A stretch of 64,000 nucleotides of DNA from Betaproteobacteria bacterium (GCA_025356395.1 JANXTA010000005.1:55758-119757); one strand, 5' to 3'; positions 17,868-26,780 are shown, counted from the stretch's first letter. Notes: generated from the sequence alone by a model not told the origin. Program-made: numbers and translations.

Positions 17868-18812
17868 ATGCCCTCGAGTGCGCGTCCGCGGTTCCTCGTC
17901 CTGATCGTCCTCGACGAGCCGAGTCGATCGACCATCGAGACTTCGCTCGACATCGTCGAAGCCGCCGATTCGGCGACCCTCGCCGCGGCGCTCGACCGCG
18001 ACGCCCACGAGATCCAGGGCGTCCTCACCAACGGCGCAGTCGGCATCGACGAAGCGACGATGGCGCGGTTGCCGGCATTGCGGATCGTTTGCGCGCTCGG
18101 GGTCGGCTACGAGAACATCCCGCTGGCCGCGGCACGTGAGCGTGGCATCGTCGTGACCAACGGCGCCGGAACCAACGACGACTGCGTCGCCGACCACGTG
18201 TTCGCATTGCTGCTAGCCGTCGTCCGTGAGGTGCCGATGCTCGATCGGGTCACGCGCCTGGGCGCATGGCGCGACGACCTGCCGCTGCAGCCGAACTTCT
18301 CGAACAAGAGGCTGGGCATCGTCGGCCTGGGCAGCATCGGGCGGAAAGTCGCGCGTCGTGCGAGCGGCTTCGAGCTCGAGGTGGGTTATCACAACCGCAA
18401 TCGCATCACGGACTCGGGCTTCAGGTACTTCGACTCGATCGGCGGCCTGGCCGCTTGGGCGGACTACGTGGTGGTCTGCACGCCGGGTGGCGCCGGCACG
18501 CGACATCTCGTCGATGCCGCCACGTTGCTGGCGCTCGGGCCGCAGGGCTACCTGGTCAACGTCGCGCGCGGCTCGGTGGTCGATACGGCCGCACTCGCGA
18601 AGGCACTCGACGACGGCACGGTCGCCGGTGCGGGCCTCGACGTGTACGAGGGCGAGCCCGCACCCCCCGCATCGTTGATCGGCTCGGAGCGCGTCGTGCT
18701 GACGCCGCACGTCGGCGGCCGGTCACCGGAGGCCATCGCCAATTCGATCGGTCTGTTCGTGCGCAACGCGACGCTTTACTTCGGCGGTCAGCCGGTCGTG
18801 ACTCCGCTGTAG
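17868..18812 (+). CDS. D-isomer-specific 2-hydroxyacid dehydrogenase
   Basis: A 314-residue NAD(P)-linked dehydrogenase that reduces 2-oxoacids such as glyoxylate or hydroxypyruvate. The GxGxxG nucleotide site is GIVGLGSIGRKVARRA (about residues 147-162). Catalytic Arg and Glu are expected in NVARGSVVDTAAL (about 228) and DVYEGEP (about 258), and the His in LTPHVGG (about 283). It starts 5 bases after the ALDH stop, probably in the same operon. Its link to aromatic catabolism is not obvious. Confidence 0.88.
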   Translation: MPSSARPRFLVLIVLDEPSRSTIETSLDIVEAADSATLAAALDRDAHEIQGVLTNGAVGIDEATMARLPALRIVCALGVGYENIPLAAARERGIVVTNGAGTNDDCVADHVFALLLAVVREVPMLDRVTRLGAWRDDLPLQPNFSNKRLGIVGLGSIGRKVARRASGFELEVGYHNRNRITDSGFRYFDSIGGLAAWADYVVVCTPGGAGTRHLVDAATLLALGPQGYLVNVARGSVVDTAALAKALDDGTVAGAGLDVYEGEPAPPASLIGSERVVLTPHVGGRSPEAIANSIGLFVRNATLYFGGQPVVTPL

Positions 18813-18846
18813 TCTTCGCCTCCCGGTATCCACGGAGCAAGAATCC

Positions 18847-19635
18847 ATGAATTTTCATCTATCGGGCCGGTGGGCCCTCGTCTGCGCCGCGAGCAAGGGA
18901 CTCGGCAAGGCCTGTGCGAAGGCACTGGTCGCCGAAGGCGTCAACGTCGTCATCACTGCGCGCCACGCCGAGGCGCTGGAGCTGACCGCCACCGAACTGC
19001 GGGAGATCGACGAGGAAGTCGTGGTGCGCACCGTCGTCGGCGACATCACGACCGAGCAGGGACGCGCCGATGCGCTGGCCGGCTGTCCGCAGATCGATAT
19101 CCTCATCAACAACGCCGGCGGACCGCCGCCCGGCGACTTCCGCAACTGGTCGCGCGATCAATGGATCGCGGCGGTCGACGCCAACATGCTGACACCGATC
19201 GCGCTGATCAAGGCGACGGTCGACGCGATGGCCGAGCGCGGCTTCGGACGCATCGTCAACATCACCTCGGGTGCGGTGAAGGCGCCGATCGCGGAGCTCG
19301 GTCTGTCGAACGGCGCGCGCAGCGGCCTCACGGGCTTCGTCGCGGGCCTCGCGCGCCAGCCGAAGCTGGCCGGTCGCAACGTGACGATCAACAACCTGCT
19401 GCCGGGCGCGTTCGACACCGACCGGCTGCGGACCGCGACGCAGGCCGCGGCGGATAGCACGGGCCGGCCGTTCGAACAGGTCTACGACGAGCGCCGGAGA
19501 GGCATCCCCGCGGGTCGCTTTGGCCAGGCGGACGAATTCGGTGCCTTCTGCGCGTTCGTCTGCAGCTCGCAGGCGTCCTACCTCACCGGCCAGAACATCC
19601 TGCTCGACGGCGGCGCCTACGCCGGCACGTTCTGA
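18847..19635 (+). CDS. Atypical SDR lacking the YxxxK motif
   Basis: A 262-residue SDR with glycine-rich CAASKGLGKACAKAL (about residues 13-27), LINNAGGPPPG (about 89-99) and the usual C-terminal LTGQNILLDGG. Where YxxxK should be it reads GLSNGARSGLTGF, so neither Tyr nor Lys is present. I know this LSNGAR subgroup as a recurring SDR branch often annotated as 3-oxoacyl-ACP reductase, so the change is probably ancestral. It lies 2 bases upstream of the BadI-like gene and may act on a related CoA ester. Confidence 0.83.
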   Translation: MNFHLSGRWALVCAASKGLGKACAKALVAEGVNVVITARHAEALELTATELREIDEEVVVRTVVGDITTEQGRADALAGCPQIDILINNAGGPPPGDFRNWSRDQWIAAVDANMLTPIALIKATVDAMAERGFGRIVNITSGAVKAPIAELGLSNGARSGLTGFVAGLARQPKLAGRNVTINNLLPGAFDTDRLRTATQAAADSTGRPFEQVYDERRRGIPAGRFGQADEFGAFCAFVCSSQASYLTGQNILLDGGAYAGTF

Positions 19636-19637
19636 CG

Positions 19638-20444
19638 ATGGCCGACTACACCGACATCCACTACGCAGTGAGAGGCGGCGTCGCGCGCATCACCATCGAT
19701 CGGCCCGCGAAATACAACGCGTTCCGCGGCGTGACCTGCGAGGAGCTGATCGCCGCCTTCAATCGCGCCGGGTGGGACGACGACATCGGCGTGATCGTGC
19801 TGACGGGAGCCGGTGAAAAGGCCTTCTGCACCGGCGGCGACCAGTCGGCGCACGACGGCGGCTACGACGGGCGCGGCCTGATCGGCTTGCCGATCGAGGA
19901 ACTGCAGGGCCTGATCCGCGAAGTGCCGAAGCCGGTCATCGCGCGCGTCAACGGCTACGCGATCGGCGGCGGCAATGTGCTGGTGACCTGCTGCGATCTC
20001 GCGATCGCCTCGCAGACGGCTCAGTTCGGCCAGGTCGGCCCCAAGGTCGGCTCGGTCGACCCCGGCTTCGGCACCGCCCTGCTGTCACGCGTCGTCGGCG
20101 AGAAGAAGGCCCGCGAGATCTGGTTCCTGTGTCGTCGCTACACGGCCCTGCAAGCCCTGCAGATGGGTCTGATCAACGCCTGCGTGCCGGCCGCCGATCT
20201 CGACGCCGAAGTCCAGCGCTGGTGCGACGAGATCCTCGCGCTGAGCCCGACGGCCATCGCGATCGCCAAGCGGTCGTTCAACGCGGACTCCGACTCGATC
20301 CGCGGCATCGGGGCGATGGGCATGCAGTCGTTGAAGCTCTTCTACGAGACCGACGAGTCTCACGAAGGCGTCACGGCCTTCCTTGAGAAGCGACCAGCCC
20401 GCTTCCACGAGGTTCGCAGGGCCAGCCGCACGAAGAAGACCTAG
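19638..20444 (+). CDS. badI: BadI-like 2-ketocyclohexanecarboxyl-CoA hydrolase (crotonase family)
   Basis: The 268-residue crotonase carries segments I associate with Rhodopseudomonas BadI: NAFRGVTCEELI, FCTGGDQSAHDGGYDGRG (about residues 58-75), VPKPVIARVNGYAIGGGN and FGQVGPKVGSVDPGFG. BadI hydrolytically opens 2-ketocyclohexane-1-carboxyl-CoA to pimeloyl-CoA. The MenB family is the nearest alternative. Its presence suggests capacity for alicyclic acids or a ring-cleavage step outside the box route. It is convergent with the aldo-keto reductase, with stops overlapping by 4 bases. Confidence 0.82.
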   Translation: MADYTDIHYAVRGGVARITIDRPAKYNAFRGVTCEELIAAFNRAGWDDDIGVIVLTGAGEKAFCTGGDQSAHDGGYDGRGLIGLPIEELQGLIREVPKPVIARVNGYAIGGGNVLVTCCDLAIASQTAQFGQVGPKVGSVDPGFGTALLSRVVGEKKAREIWFLCRRYTALQALQMGLINACVPAADLDAEVQRWCDEILALSPTAIAIAKRSFNADSDSIRGIGAMGMQSLKLFYETDESHEGVTAFLEKRPARFHEVRRASRTKKT

Positions 20445-21478
20445 CCTTTGGTCGGTGCCTCGGCCCGATAGCGACCCTGCATCTTCAGCATCCAGCCGGG
20501 GTATTCCGAAGGCAAGGCACTGACGGCTTCGAGCATGGCCAGGTCCTCGGGCGACAGTTCGAGATCCGTCGCGCCGAGATTGTCCGCGAGCTGCTCCGGG
20601 GTCTTCGCGCCGACGATGACCGTGCTCACTTCGCGACGACTGAGCAGCCACGCGAGCGCGACCCGTGCCACCGAGACACCGAGCCGTTCCGCGATCGGTC
20701 GCATCGCATCGACGCAGCGGAACGCGCGCGGCTTGTCGACGACCGGGAAGTCGAAGCTGGCGCGACGGGTACCTTCGGGACCCTTGCCGTCCGCGCTGAA
20801 CTTGCCGCTCAGTAAGCCACCGGCCAGAGGACTCCACACCATCACGCCGAGCTGCTGGTCGCGCACCAGCGGCAGGACCTCGCGTTCGAGATCGCGACCG
20901 GCGATCGTGTAATACGCCTGCACGCTCTCGAAGCGCGCCCACGCGTGACGATCCGACACCGCGAGCGCTTTCATGATCTGCCACGCGGCCATGTTGCAGA
21001 GGCCGATGTAGCGGACCTTGCCCGAGCGCACGAGGTCATTGAGCGTCGCCAGCACTTCTTCCAGCGGTGTCAGCGGATCGAAGCCGTGCAGCTGATAGAG
21101 GTCGATGTGATCGAGCTGGAGACGCTTCAGGCTCGCGTCGACCTCATTCATCAGGTGATAGCGCGACTGGCCGCGTCCGTTCGGCGACCCCTCGGCCATG
21201 ATGCCGGTCGCCTTGGTGGCGACGACGAGCTCGTCGCGCGGCAGCCCGAGGCTGCGAATCGCCTCGCCGGTCAGCGTCTCCGACATGCCGAGCGAATAGA
21301 CGTTGGCGGTGTCGATGAAGTTGATGCCGGCGTCGAAGGCCTGCTTCACGAGTGCGGTCGCGCCGTCCTGCCCGACCTCGCCCATCACCTTCCAGAAGCC
21401 GTCGCCTCCGAAGGTCATGGTGCCGAGGCAGAGCTCGGAGACGTAGAGGCCGGTGCGGCCGAGCAGGCGGTAGTGCAT
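20441..21478 (-). CDS. Aldo/keto reductase
   Basis: A 345-residue NADPH-dependent reductase. The family opening LGRTGLYVSELCLGTMTFGG (residues 5-24) and the catalytic tetrad region are visible: Asp-Thr-Ala-Asn-Val-Tyr with the tetrad Tyr, Lys in VVATKATG and His in LYQLHGFDP. WSPLAGGLLSGKFS and IVGAKTPEQLADNLGA are typical of the AKR YajO/Tas-like group. Substrate unknown. It is a single gene, convergent with the BadI-like gene and divergent from the binding protein at 21687. Confidence 0.9.
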   Translation of the reverse strand: MHYRLLGRTGLYVSELCLGTMTFGGDGFWKVMGEVGQDGATALVKQAFDAGINFIDTANVYSLGMSETLTGEAIRSLGLPRDELVVATKATGIMAEGSPNGRGQSRYHLMNEVDASLKRLQLDHIDLYQLHGFDPLTPLEEVLATLNDLVRSGKVRYIGLCNMAAWQIMKALAVSDRHAWARFESVQAYYTIAGRDLEREVLPLVRDQQLGVMVWSPLAGGLLSGKFSADGKGPEGTRRASFDFPVVDKPRAFRCVDAMRPIAERLGVSVARVALAWLLSRREVSTVIVGAKTPEQLADNLGATDLELSPEDLAMLEAVSALPSEYPGWMLKMQGRYRAEAPTKG

Positions 21479-21686
21479 GAGAATTCTCCGGAAGTCGCGG
21501 CGTAGAAGACTAACCCACTACACAGCTCCCACCCCCTCCGAAGGAGGAAGCGCACCGAGAGGGATCAAGCACAACGGACACCGTCCATTGGTGCGAAGTC
21601 GGGAAACCCCTGATACCCACCCCGCGCACGCGATGCGGTAATGACTTGCATTAATGGACTAACAACAGCAATGCCGGAGGAGACCC

Positions 21687-22898
21687 ATGAAAAAGACGAT
21701 CATCGCCGCACTGATCACCGCACTCGCCATCACGCTGCCCGCTTCCGCCCAGACGAAGATCTCCGACGGCGTCGTCAGGATCGGCGTGCTGACCGACATG
21801 TCCGGCCAGTTCTCGCACGAGGGCGGCAAGGGCGCCGTCACCGCGGTCCAGATGGCGGTCGAGGATTTTGGCGGCAAGGTCCTCGGCGCCCCGATCGAGG
21901 TCGTCGTCGCCGATCACCTCAACAAGCCCGACGTCGCATCGGCCACGGCCCGCGAATGGTTCGACACGCAGAAGGTCGACATGATCACCGAGCTGATCAA
22001 CTCGGCGATCGCGCTCGGCGTGACCAACATTGCAAAGGAAAAGAACCGCATCGCGATCGTCAATGGGGCCGGCTCATCGCGACTAACGGGCGACGCCTGC
22101 ACGCCGAACAGCATCCACTACGCGTACGACACCTACGCGCTGGCCAACGGAACCGGCAAGGCTCTGCTCGACCAGGGCCTGGACACGTGGTTCTTCCTGA
22201 CCGCCGACTACGCGTTCGGCGCCGCACTGGAAGGCGATGCAACCGCGGTCCTGAAGGCGCGCAACGGCAAGGTGCTGGGCTCGGTGAAGTACCCGCTCGA
22301 GACCAGCGACCACTCGTCGTTCCTGCTGCGCGCGCAGGATTCCAAGGCCAAGGTCGTCGCGATCGCCGGTTCCGGCACGTCGTTCGTCAACGCGATCAAG
22401 TCGTCGCGCGAGTTCGGCATCTCGAGCGGGGGACAGACCGTCGCCGGCCTGCTGGTGTGGATCACCGACGTGCACTCGCTCGGGCTCGAAAATGCGCAGG
22501 GCCTCGTGCTGACGACTGCGTTCTACTGGGACCGCAACGACGCGACCCGCGCGTGGGCCAAGCGCTTCTTCGCGAAGATGCAGCGCATGCCGAACATGGG
22601 CGATGCCGGCGACTACTCGTCGACGACCCACTACCTGAACGCGATCAAGGCCGCGGGCACCGACGACGCCGCGACGGTGATGGCGAAGATGAAGGAGTTG
22701 CCGATCAACGACTTCTTCGCGACCAATGGCCACATCCGCGCCGACGGCCGCATGGTCCACGACATGTACGTGTACGAGGTCAAGAAGCCGTCGGACTCGA
22801 AGTACCCATGGGACTACTACAAGCTGCGCGCGACGATTCCCGCCGACAGCGCGTTCCGCCCGCTGTCGGAAAGCGCCTGTCCGCTGGTCAGGAAGTAG
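21687..22898 (+). CDS. Liv-type ABC substrate-binding protein of the second catabolic cluster
   Basis: A 403-residue periplasmic binding protein with a signal peptide ending Ser-Ala-Gln (about residue 21) and the usual VRIGVLTDMSGQFSHEGGKG lobe-1 start. GGAG is preceded by AIVNGAGSSRLTGD, and the central segment TWFFLTADYAFGAALEGDA is typical of the aromatic-acid-binding subgroup. A strong Shine-Dalgarno (ggagga) lies before the ATG. Its matching permeases and ATPase lie 10 kb downstream (32846-35472), with the catabolic genes between them. The gene is convergent with the HxlR regulator, their ends overlapping by 11 bases. Confidence 0.9.
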   Translation: MKKTIIAALITALAITLPASAQTKISDGVVRIGVLTDMSGQFSHEGGKGAVTAVQMAVEDFGGKVLGAPIEVVVADHLNKPDVASATAREWFDTQKVDMITELINSAIALGVTNIAKEKNRIAIVNGAGSSRLTGDACTPNSIHYAYDTYALANGTGKALLDQGLDTWFFLTADYAFGAALEGDATAVLKARNGKVLGSVKYPLETSDHSSFLLRAQDSKAKVVAIAGSGTSFVNAIKSSREFGISSGGQTVAGLLVWITDVHSLGLENAQGLVLTTAFYWDRNDATRAWAKRFFAKMQRMPNMGDAGDYSSTTHYLNAIKAAGTDDAATVMAKMKELPINDFFATNGHIRADGRMVHDMYVYEVKKPSDSKYPWDYYKLRATIPADSAFRPLSESACPLVRK

Positions 22899-23949
22899 GC
22901 GGCGCGATGGGGTTCGTGTAGTTCATCTGGTAGCGCATGTCGGTCGCGGCCAGGGGCTCCCTGCACTGGTCGCAATAGATCGTGGGGTCGAAGTCGCTGC
23001 CGCAATCATGGTGCGTCAGGATCAGCGGCGGCTCGGCACCGGACAGCCAGTCGTCACCCCAGCGCAGCATCGCGATCATCGGACCGAACAGGTCCTTGCC
23101 CATCTCCGTGAAGCGGTACTCGAAACGCTCGGGCTGGACCTGGTAGCGCACCCGCTTGAACACGCCGTCCGCGACCAGGCGCGTCAGCCGGTCGCTGAGA
23201 ATGTTGGGCGCGATGCCGAGCTTCGCCTCGAACTCGTCGAAGCGCCGCGCCCGGAAGAAGGCCTCGCGAATGATCATGAAGCGCCAGCGATCGCCGATCA
23301 CCTGCAGGGTCCGTGCGACCGAGCTCGGACGACGACGCTCGAGGGCGGTGGGGTCGGCCGAGCGCCGCCCGCGACGACCCGGTGCTACCAGTGTCGTACC
23401 GGTGCCCGGACCGTCACGGTAGCTGGTGCGGCTGGCGAGGATTTCGACGCGACAGTGCGAACAACCGACGACCGCCGTGCACGGCTTGCCGCACTTCGCG
23501 TGGATCAGTTGCAGAGGCTTGCGGCTGTCGCCCTTCAGCCAGCGGTCGCCGAAGCTCATCAGCGCGAGCATCACCGGGTAGAGCGCGATGCCGATCTTGG
23601 TCAGCCGATATTCGTAGCGCAGGGGCCGCTCCGTGTACGCGGCGCGACGCAGGACGCCCTGGCTGACGAGCTGGCGCAGGCGCGCGGTCAGCGTGTTGCG
23701 CGGCAGGTGCAGCATCTCGTGGAATTTCTCGAAGCGCCGCACGCCGAAGTAGCACTCGCGCAGGATCATGAAACTCCACCCGTCGCCGATCACGTCGATG
23801 GTGCGACCGACCGAACAGTTGCGCTCCTCGATGCGCCGAATCTTCGGCTTGCGGGCCGTGGCGGGCGGCGTCGCGGCCGTCGGTCGCGGCATCGCCTTGC
23901 GACGCACGGGGACCTCTTCGACGGGCTTCCTCAGCGGCACGGTGGGCAT
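22888..23949 (-). CDS. Tandem HxlR-family transcriptional regulator (two wHTH domains)
   Basis: With the ATG at 23949 the protein is 353 residues and contains two HxlR winged helix domains in one chain: CSVGRTIDVIGDGWSFMILR (about residues 43-62), then SSVARTLQVIGDRWRFMIIR (about 208-227). Each is followed by a short cysteine motif, HAKCGKPC...CSHC and HHDCGSD...CDQC, which looks like a small zinc ribbon. HxlR proteins normally work as homodimers of single-domain chains, so this fusion may be a covalent dimer. An upstream ATG at 24144 would overlap the divergent thioesterase and is less likely. It probably controls the cluster starting at 24044. Confidence 0.87.
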   Translation of the reverse strand: MPTVPLRKPVEEVPVRRKAMPRPTAATPPATARKPKIRRIEERNCSVGRTIDVIGDGWSFMILRECYFGVRRFEKFHEMLHLPRNTLTARLRQLVSQGVLRRAAYTERPLRYEYRLTKIGIALYPVMLALMSFGDRWLKGDSRKPLQLIHAKCGKPCTAVVGCSHCRVEILASRTSYRDGPGTGTTLVAPGRRGRRSADPTALERRRPSSVARTLQVIGDRWRFMIIREAFFRARRFDEFEAKLGIAPNILSDRLTRLVADGVFKRVRYQVQPERFEYRFTEMGKDLFGPMIAMLRWGDDWLSGAEPPLILTHHDCGSDFDPTIYCDQCREPLAATDMRYQMNYTNPIAPPTS

Positions 23950-23988
23950 GGGCAAACGAGGCTCGTCACTGACCTTGTCATCGATGTT

Positions 23989-24010
23989 GGCATATAGTCT
24001 AATAGTGCAA
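23989..24010. promoter_or_regulatory. Candidate operator/promoter between HxlR and thioesterase genes
   Basis: The 94-base divergent gap contains a short AT-rich stretch, catatagtctaatagtgcaa, with ATAGT repeated at an 8-base offset. Its AATAGTGCA half resembles the BoxR-type sites at 6969 and 8021. It is the only plausible operator-like sequence in this gap. Which regulator binds is unknown. Confidence 0.35.
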
Positions 24011-24043
24011 GTTACCCTCCTTTCCTTCTCAAGAAAAGCCCCG

Positions 24044-24496
24044 ATGACCGAACGCCAGGTCGCCACCCGCCGCGCGCTATATCCCCGCTTCTCGTCGATC
24101 TCGACGCGCTGGGGCGACAACGATTCGTACGGACACGTCAACAACGTCGTGTACTACTCGTTCTTCGACACGGCCGTGAACCAGCACCTGATCGAATGCG
24201 GCGTGCTCGACATCGCCAACAGCGCGTCGATCGGACTCGTGCTCGAGAACCAGTGCCGCTATTTCACCTTGCTCGGCTTCCCGGACCGGATCGACGTCGG
24301 CATGCGCGTCACGCACCTGGGCAACAGCAGCGTGCGTTACGAGATCGCCCTCTTCCGCAACGAGGCGGACCTCGCGTCGGCGGTCGGCAAGTTCGTGCAC
24401 GTCTACGTCGACCGCGCCACCAATCAACCCGTCCCGATTCCCCCTGCCGTGCGCTCGGTCCTCGAACCGCTGATGCAGGCCGAAGCGGCGGCTTAG
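24044..24496 (+). CDS. Hotdog-fold acyl-CoA thioesterase
   Basis: The ATG at 24044 gives 150 residues of the 4-hydroxybenzoyl-CoA thioesterase (YbgC/FadM-like) family. RWGDNDSYGHVNNVVYYSFF (about residues 22-41) contains the catalytic Asp (DxxGHVNN) and the conserved hotdog helix. Longer upstream frames are ruled out because they overlap the HxlR gene. It is the first gene of the long plus-strand operon and would release CoA from dead-end or product thioesters. Confidence 0.87.
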   Translation: MTERQVATRRALYPRFSSISTRWGDNDSYGHVNNVVYYSFFDTAVNQHLIECGVLDIANSASIGLVLENQCRYFTLLGFPDRIDVGMRVTHLGNSSVRYEIALFRNEADLASAVGKFVHVYVDRATNQPVPIPPAVRSVLEPLMQAEAAA

Positions 24497-24504
24497 GAAC
24501 GCTC

Positions 24505-25902
24505 ATGGAGATGTCGGGGCAGGCCCGCCTCAAAGCGACCCGGCAACAGGTCTGGGACGCGCTCAACGATCCGGCCGTGCTAAAGGCCTGCATCCCCGGC
24601 TGCGAGGCCTTGGACAAGACGTCCGAGACCGAATTCGCAGCGACGGTCGTGTCGAAGGTCGGACCGATCAAGGCCCGCTTTGCCGGCAAGGTGACGCTGA
24701 TCGACATCGTCGCGCCGCAGCGCTACACGCTGGTGGGCGAAGGCCAGGGCGGCATGGCCGGCTTCGCAAAAGCTGACATCGCCGTCGCGCTCGAAGCGCT
24801 CGAAGAACGCGTCACACTCCTGAAGTACGGCGTCAAGGCCAACGTCGGCGGCAAGCTGGCGCAGCTCGGCGCGCGACTGATCGACGTCACCGCCCGCAAG
24901 TCCGCGGACGAGTTCTTCGAAAAGTTCACCGCCGAGATCGAGCGGCTCGCGGCGAACGGATCGCCGACGAGCGAGTCTTCTGCGCCGAAGCCGATCGTTG
25001 TAAAAGCAAGCATTCCCGTGGCACCGCTCGGCACACCCTCGACCGACCCGGGTGTCGTCGACGTCCTGCTGTCCAAGTACATCAAGGTCTGGATCGCCGA
25101 CCAGATCGCGGTCGTGACCTTCAACCGTCCCCGGCAGCGCAATGCGATGACCTTCGCGATGTGGCGCGCGATGCCGAGCGTGGTCGCCTCGCTCGAACGC
25201 GACCCGGTCGTGCGGACCATCCTCGTCACGGGGACCGGCGACGACTTCTGCGCCGGCGCGGACATCTCCGAATTTGCCATCGTCCGCGACGATGTCGAAC
25301 AGGCCACGGCCTACGAGGTCGCGGTCGATGCCTGCTGCGACGCGATCACGCACTGCACGAAGCCGACGATCGCGGTCATCAAGGGCTACTGCCTCGGCGG
25401 CGGCGCGCACCTCGCGATGTCCTGCGACTTCCGCTATGCCGCGGCAACCGCGAAATTCGGCATCCCGGCGGCTCGCCTGTCGGTGGTCTACGGCATCAGC
25501 GGAACCCGCAAGCTGCTCGCGCTGGTCGGACTTTCCACGGCGAAGAAGATCCTTTTCGGCGGCGAACGCTTCGATGCGGTCGAGGCCATGCGGATCGGCT
25601 TCGTCGACCACGTGTCGGGCGCGGTCGCGCCCGTGAAGTCGGGTTGGTTCTCGAAGCCCGCCAGCGCAAGCCCCAGCGACCCGATGACCGATGCGCGCGC
25701 GTTCGCGAAGGTGCTCGCGTGCAACGCGCCGCTGTCGATCGCCGGCGCGAAGACGATCCTCGACGACATCGGCCTCGATCGTGCCGGCATCGACGTCGCC
25801 AAGATCGATGCGCTGATCGCGGCCGGCGCCGGCAGCAACGACTATCGGGAAGGCCGTGCGGCCTTCGCCGAGAAGCGCGACCCGGTCTTCAAGGGCGACT
25901 GA
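24505..25902 (+). CDS. CoxG (SRPBCC)-enoyl-CoA hydratase fusion protein
   Basis: One 465-codon frame joins two families. Residues about 1-150 are a CoxG/carbon monoxide dehydrogenase subunit G-like SRPBCC domain (VWDALNDPAVLKACIPGCEA, then FAATVVSKVGPIKARFAG, and GVKANVGGKLAQLGARLID). After a Pro/Ser-rich linker (about 155-185) comes a crotonase with RPRQRNAMTF, the oxyanion hole GADISEF and GYCLGGGAHLA (about 300-310). CoxG normally recruits CoxDE or the hydroxylase to the membrane and is separate. No ATG lies between the domains and only a GTG at 25018 without a clear ribosome site, so a true fusion is likely. It directly precedes the Mo hydroxylase genes. Confidence 0.88.
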   Translation: MEMSGQARLKATRQQVWDALNDPAVLKACIPGCEALDKTSETEFAATVVSKVGPIKARFAGKVTLIDIVAPQRYTLVGEGQGGMAGFAKADIAVALEALEERVTLLKYGVKANVGGKLAQLGARLIDVTARKSADEFFEKFTAEIERLAANGSPTSESSAPKPIVVKASIPVAPLGTPSTDPGVVDVLLSKYIKVWIADQIAVVTFNRPRQRNAMTFAMWRAMPSVVASLERDPVVRTILVTGTGDDFCAGADISEFAIVRDDVEQATAYEVAVDACCDAITHCTKPTIAVIKGYCLGGGAHLAMSCDFRYAAATAKFGIPAARLSVVYGISGTRKLLALVGLSTAKKILFGGERFDAVEAMRIGFVDHVSGAVAPVKSGWFSKPASASPSDPMTDARAFAKVLACNAPLSIAGAKTILDDIGLDRAGIDVAKIDALIAAGAGSNDYREGRAAFAEKRDPVFKGD

Positions 25903-26780
25903 TGAAGCCAGCCCCTTTCGACTACGCGTGCCCCGACAGCGTCGACGAGGCCGTCGCGCTGCTGGCAGGACATCCCGATGCCAAGGTCATCGCCGGCGGA
26001 CAGAGCCTGATGCCGATGATCAACTTCCGCGTGGTCAGGCCGGGGCTGCTGGTCGACATCGGCCGGCTGCTCGAACTCGACTTCCTTCGGGCGACGTCCA
26101 ATGGCGGCGTCTGCATCGGCGCGCTGACGCGGCATCGCGTGCTCGAGACGTCACCGCTGATCGCCGAGCGCTTCCCGGTCGTCAGCGAGGCGATGCGTCA
26201 CGTGGCGCACGTCGCCATCCGCAACCGCGGCACGATCGGCGGCAGCCTGTCGCACGCCGATCCGGCGGCCGAGTTGCCGATGATGGCGATGCTGCTCGAC
26301 GCACACATCGTCGCGCACTCGCCGCGTGGCGAACGCGGTATCGCAGCCGGGGACTTCTTCCTCGGCTCGCTGACCCATGCGCTGGCCGAGGACGAGATCG
26401 TCGTGCGCGTCGAACTACCCGGCTTGCGGCCGGAGACCGGCTGGGCTTTCGAGGAGTTTGCACGACGCGCCGGCGACTATGCGATCGCCGCCGTCGCGGT
26501 GCTGCTCCACGTCACCGACGGCCGCATCGACGAGGCGCGCATCGCGATGATGGGCGTGGCCGACACCCCGATCCGCCGCCCCGAAGCCGAAGCGGTCCTG
26601 ATCGGGCGGGCTCTCGACGACGACGCGGTGATGAAGGCCGCGATCGCCGTGGCCTGCGACGGGCTGACCCCGAACCAGGACCTGCAGGCCTCGCCCGACT
26701 ATCGCCGTCACCTCGCTGCCATGCTGTGCGAGCGCGTCTTCGCCGCCGCCTGGAGCCGTGCAATGAAAGGCAAAGCATGA
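25902..26780 (+). CDS. Molybdenum hydroxylase FAD-binding subunit (CoxM-like)
   Basis: The TGATG junction at 25900-25904 couples this gene to the CoxG fusion. The 292-residue protein has the FAD motifs of the xanthine oxidase medium subunit: AGGQSLMPMINFRV (about residues 32-45) and NRGTIGGSLSHADPAAELP (about 107-125). It lacks the extra 4Fe-4S insertion of 4-hydroxybenzoyl-CoA reductase beta subunits, which argues for a hydroxylase (water-derived oxygen) and not a reductive dehydroxylase. It forms a complex with the subunits at 26777 and 28045. Confidence 0.92.
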   Translation: MKPAPFDYACPDSVDEAVALLAGHPDAKVIAGGQSLMPMINFRVVRPGLLVDIGRLLELDFLRATSNGGVCIGALTRHRVLETSPLIAERFPVVSEAMRHVAHVAIRNRGTIGGSLSHADPAAELPMMAMLLDAHIVAHSPRGERGIAAGDFFLGSLTHALAEDEIVVRVELPGLRPETGWAFEEFARRAGDYAIAAVAVLLHVTDGRIDEARIAMMGVADTPIRRPEAEAVLIGRALDDDAVMKAAIAVACDGLTPNQDLQASPDYRRHLAAMLCERVFAAAWSRAMKGKA

